A stretch of 6,434 nucleotides of DNA from Candidatus Dormiibacterota bacterium. GTDB lineage: Bacteria > Chloroflexota > Dormibacteria > UBA8260. Both the position numbers and the translations under genes were made by a program. The stretch spans positions 1 through 6,434 of the forward strand of contig CATPBU010000306.1 in the NCBI GenBank assembly GCA_955652455.1. The letters run 5' to 3'. The first letter of the stretch is position 1. Each line of letters begins with the position of its first letter. The notes beneath the pieces were generated by a model. The model made no database searches and was not told the DNA's origin. It worked only from the letters and a program-made list of their open reading frames with translations. Below, in pieces: positions 6,238-6,434 of this stretch.

Positions 6238-6270
6238 CGGCTTCTGCCCAATCGGGGCACCCAGAAGCCG
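6238..6270 (+). terminator. Perfect 9-bp inverted repeat after the UPF0104 gene
   Basis: CGGCTTCTG (6238-6246) pairs perfectly with CAGAAGCCG (6262-6270), with a 15-base loop that can fold further (TGCCC 6245-6249 with GGGCA 6255-6259 as an alternative). It begins 2 bases after the stop codon. No T-run follows, so it is a U-less terminator candidate or a 3'-end protecting hairpin. Confidence 0.5.
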
Positions 6271-6312
6271 TGCCGGCTCGCGTACGGGTCTTCTCCGCCC
6301 TGAAACGACGCG

Positions 6313-6352
6313 CAACGCCTCGTTGAGGGTCCGTCTGCTTCGATCTTGAAGC
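6313..6352 (+). other. Two short perfect hairpins upstream of the last gene
   Basis: CAACG (6313-6317) pairs with CGTTG (6321-6325) around a CCT loop, and GCTTC (6337-6341) pairs with GAAGC (6348-6352) around a 6-base loop. They lie just before the TACACT box. They could be operator-like sites or chance. The rest of 6271-6371 shows nothing else recognisable. Confidence 0.2.
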
Positions 6353-6355
6353 CCA

Positions 6356-6361
6356 TACACT
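6356..6361 (+). promoter_or_regulatory. Candidate -10 box TACACT, leaderless promoter
   Basis: TACACT fits TAnnnT and ends 10 bases before ATG 6372, which lacks a Shine-Dalgarno sequence. This is nearly the same geometry as the box before the DUF1232 gene. No good -35 is seen (the position 17 bases upstream reads GTCTGC). Confidence 0.45.
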
Positions 6362-6371
6362 CGTGGCGCGG

Positions 6372-6434
6372 ATGTCAGGTCAGTTGAGCTACTTTCTGGC
6401 TGCCCTCGCCGAGCGGGTGGCGGTCGTGATGCGA
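6372..6434 (+). CDS. 5' end of an unidentified gene, cut by window end
   Basis: ATG 6372 opens a frame of 21 codons that reaches the window end without a stop: MSGQLSYFLAALAERVAVVMR. The visible part is an amphipathic, Ala/Val-rich N-terminus and is too short to assign to a family. Support for a real start is a TACACT box 10 bases upstream, + strand like all neighbours, and a preceding terminator-like hairpin. No ribosome binding site is visible; the sequence before the ATG is GTGGCGCGG. An in-frame GTG at 6363 is an alternative start but lies only one base after the -10 box, so it is less likely if that box is used. Confidence 0.45.
   Translation, partial: MSGQLSYFLAALAERVAVVMR

Noticed and set aside
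6300..6434. Possible tRNA or other structured RNA at the 3' end
   Set aside because: No TTC-type T-arm, acceptor pairing or anticodon arm could be assembled; only two isolated 5-bp hairpins are present.

Overview
The window is a GC-rich stretch of a bacterial chromosome with every recognisable gene on the + strand. It holds housekeeping genes (tRNA CCA-end maturation, ribosomal protein L9, replicative helicase DnaB) and two membrane proteins. The organism cannot be named from this sequence. GC-biased third codon positions, GTG starts, apparently leaderless genes behind TAnnnT boxes, and a DnaB whose Walker A segment reads ARPSVGKT (the actinobacterial form, as I recall it, is ARPxxGKS) suggest a high-GC lineage of the Chloroflexota/Dormibacterota type or a deep actinobacterial relative. 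This is inference with low confidence. I see no phage, insertion sequence, CRISPR array, rRNA or tRNA.

Layout. Positions 1-1323 hold the 3' part of a DHA2-type major facilitator exporter that begins before the window. Its stop overlaps by 4 bases the start of a CCA tRNA nucleotidyltransferase with a C-terminal HD domain (1320-2711). A strong hairpin follows at 2713-2731, then a TAGACT box at 2743-2748. Next comes a tight three-gene unit in which each stop overlaps the next start as GTGA: a DUF1232/YkvA-like small membrane protein (2758-3207), rplI (3204-3650) and dnaB (3647-5017). The 159-base gap after dnaB carries a sigma70-like promoter, two small leader stems and a 10-codon open frame whose stop sits on the ribosome binding site of the next gene. 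That gene (5177-6235) is a lysylphosphatidylglycerol-synthase-TM / UPF0104 family integral membrane protein. It is followed by a perfect 9-bp hairpin (6238-6270), a TACACT box (6356-6361) and the first 21 codons of a further gene running off the window (6372-6434).

How it fits together. The rplI-dnaB pair is a common bacterial neighbourhood, but here the usual rpsF-ssb-rpsR genes are not directly upstream and a DUF1232 gene takes that place. The two cleanest transcription-unit boundaries (after the nucleotidyltransferase and after the UPF0104 gene) share one design: stop codon, hairpin beginning 2 bases later without a U-tract, then a TAnnnT box 9-10 bases before an ATG lacking a Shine-Dalgarno sequence.

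Nothing here looks like a new defence or mobile system. The most unusual items are an apparent internal duplication of the TM7-TM8 unit in the exporter, the repeated hairpin/leaderless boundary design, and the short upstream open frame before the UPF0104 gene.
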